From Kouleothrix aurantiaca (lineage in GTDB: Bacteria > Chloroflexota > Chloroflexia > Chloroflexales > Roseiflexaceae), in assembly GCA_001399705.1 (NCBI GenBank), contig LJCR01000195.1, positions 1-5,429 of the forward strand: a stretch of DNA of 5,429 nt, read 5' to 3'. A model generated the notes under the pieces. That model worked only from the letters and a program-made list of their open reading frames with translations, did no database searches and was not told the origin of the DNA. Within the stretch, counting starts at the first letter, position 1. Every line of letters begins with the position of its first letter. Below, in pieces: positions 5,290 to 5,429 of the stretch. The position numbers were made by a program, and so were the translations under genes.

Positions 5290-5429
5290 TCAAGGGCATG
5301 CTGCACGCATGGCACGGTCGAGAGTCTGCGCGACGATTTGCCAGCCCTTCGCCCCGTCGCGTCCTCCCATCGCCGCGTCCGCATACACTTGTTCCAGGTG
5401 CACCACCACTCCGCCCGCCTCCTCCAGTG
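5290..5429 (-). CDS. C-terminal end of an unidentified protein (partial)
   Basis: The minus-strand frame entering at 5427 reads 45 residues (LEEAGGVVVHLEQVYADAAM, then RDGAKGWQIVAQTLDRAM) and stops at TGA 5290-5292. The segment is amphipathic, helical and GC-rich at third positions, so it looks like real protein. The pattern of an acidic helix, YADAA..G, then a W..V..TL.RAM helix recalls the C-terminal ends of some phage terminase small subunits, but the resemblance is loose. The start is outside the window. No gene is seen between this stop and the dinD remnant. Confidence 0.35.
   Translation of the reverse strand, partial: LEEAGGVVVHLEQVYADAAMGGRDGAKGWQIVAQTLDRAMRAACP

Noticed and set aside
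5154..5384. Open frames on both strands over 5154-5384, including a plus-strand ATG at 5207 overlapping the dinD stop
   Set aside because: Low-complexity R/S/C/A-rich translations typical of wrong frames in GC-rich DNA. A different minus frame (5290-5427) is more protein-like.

Overview
The window is GC-rich overall, with one sharply AT-rich stretch (about 28% GC over 2121-2240). It reads as an accessory region of a free-living bacterium, not core chromosome. Protein style and gene content (short soluble histidine kinase, Fic-HTH protein, DinD-like remnant) would suit a member of the Chloroflexota, but nothing here fixes the taxon and that assignment is weak.

Layout, left to right. (1) 1-44: the last codons of a plus-strand gene that look like the end of a WYL domain. 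(2) 69-199: a 56-bp tandem repeat, about 2.3 copies. (3) 183-420: a decayed minus-strand fragment resembling the C-terminal nuclease part of a phage terminase large subunit, abutting the next gene. (4) 417-1888, minus strand: a two-component pair, a histidine kinase with no sensor domain followed by a response regulator with no recognisable DNA-binding domain. (5) 1889-2558: about 670 bp without a gene. It holds a probable promoter for the two-component pair, an AT-rich block with several nested and crossing inverted repeats, and the promoter of the next gene, whose -10 box lies in one arm of a 15-bp inverted repeat. (6) 2559-3458: an intact tyrosine recombinase with all catalytic residues. 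(7) 3617-4591, minus strand: an intact class II-type Fic AMP-transferase with a C-terminal helix-turn-helix, convergent with the recombinase. Its extended -10 promoter is bracketed by an 11-bp perfect inverted repeat. (8) 4703-5210: a plus-strand dinD pseudogene with N-terminal loss, one in-frame internal deletion and one frameshifting deletion. (9) 5290-5429: the C-terminal end of an unidentified minus-strand protein running off the window.

The genes do not form one pathway. The intact parts are three independent modules (two-component pair, recombinase, self-regulated Fic protein) sitting among remnants of phage and SOS-type genes. The simplest reading is a genomic island or degraded prophage that has gained cargo and lost sequence by deletion. 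I do not see a clearly new multi-gene system. The most promising unexplained signals are the structured AT-rich element upstream of the recombinase and the two operator-like inverted repeats over promoters.
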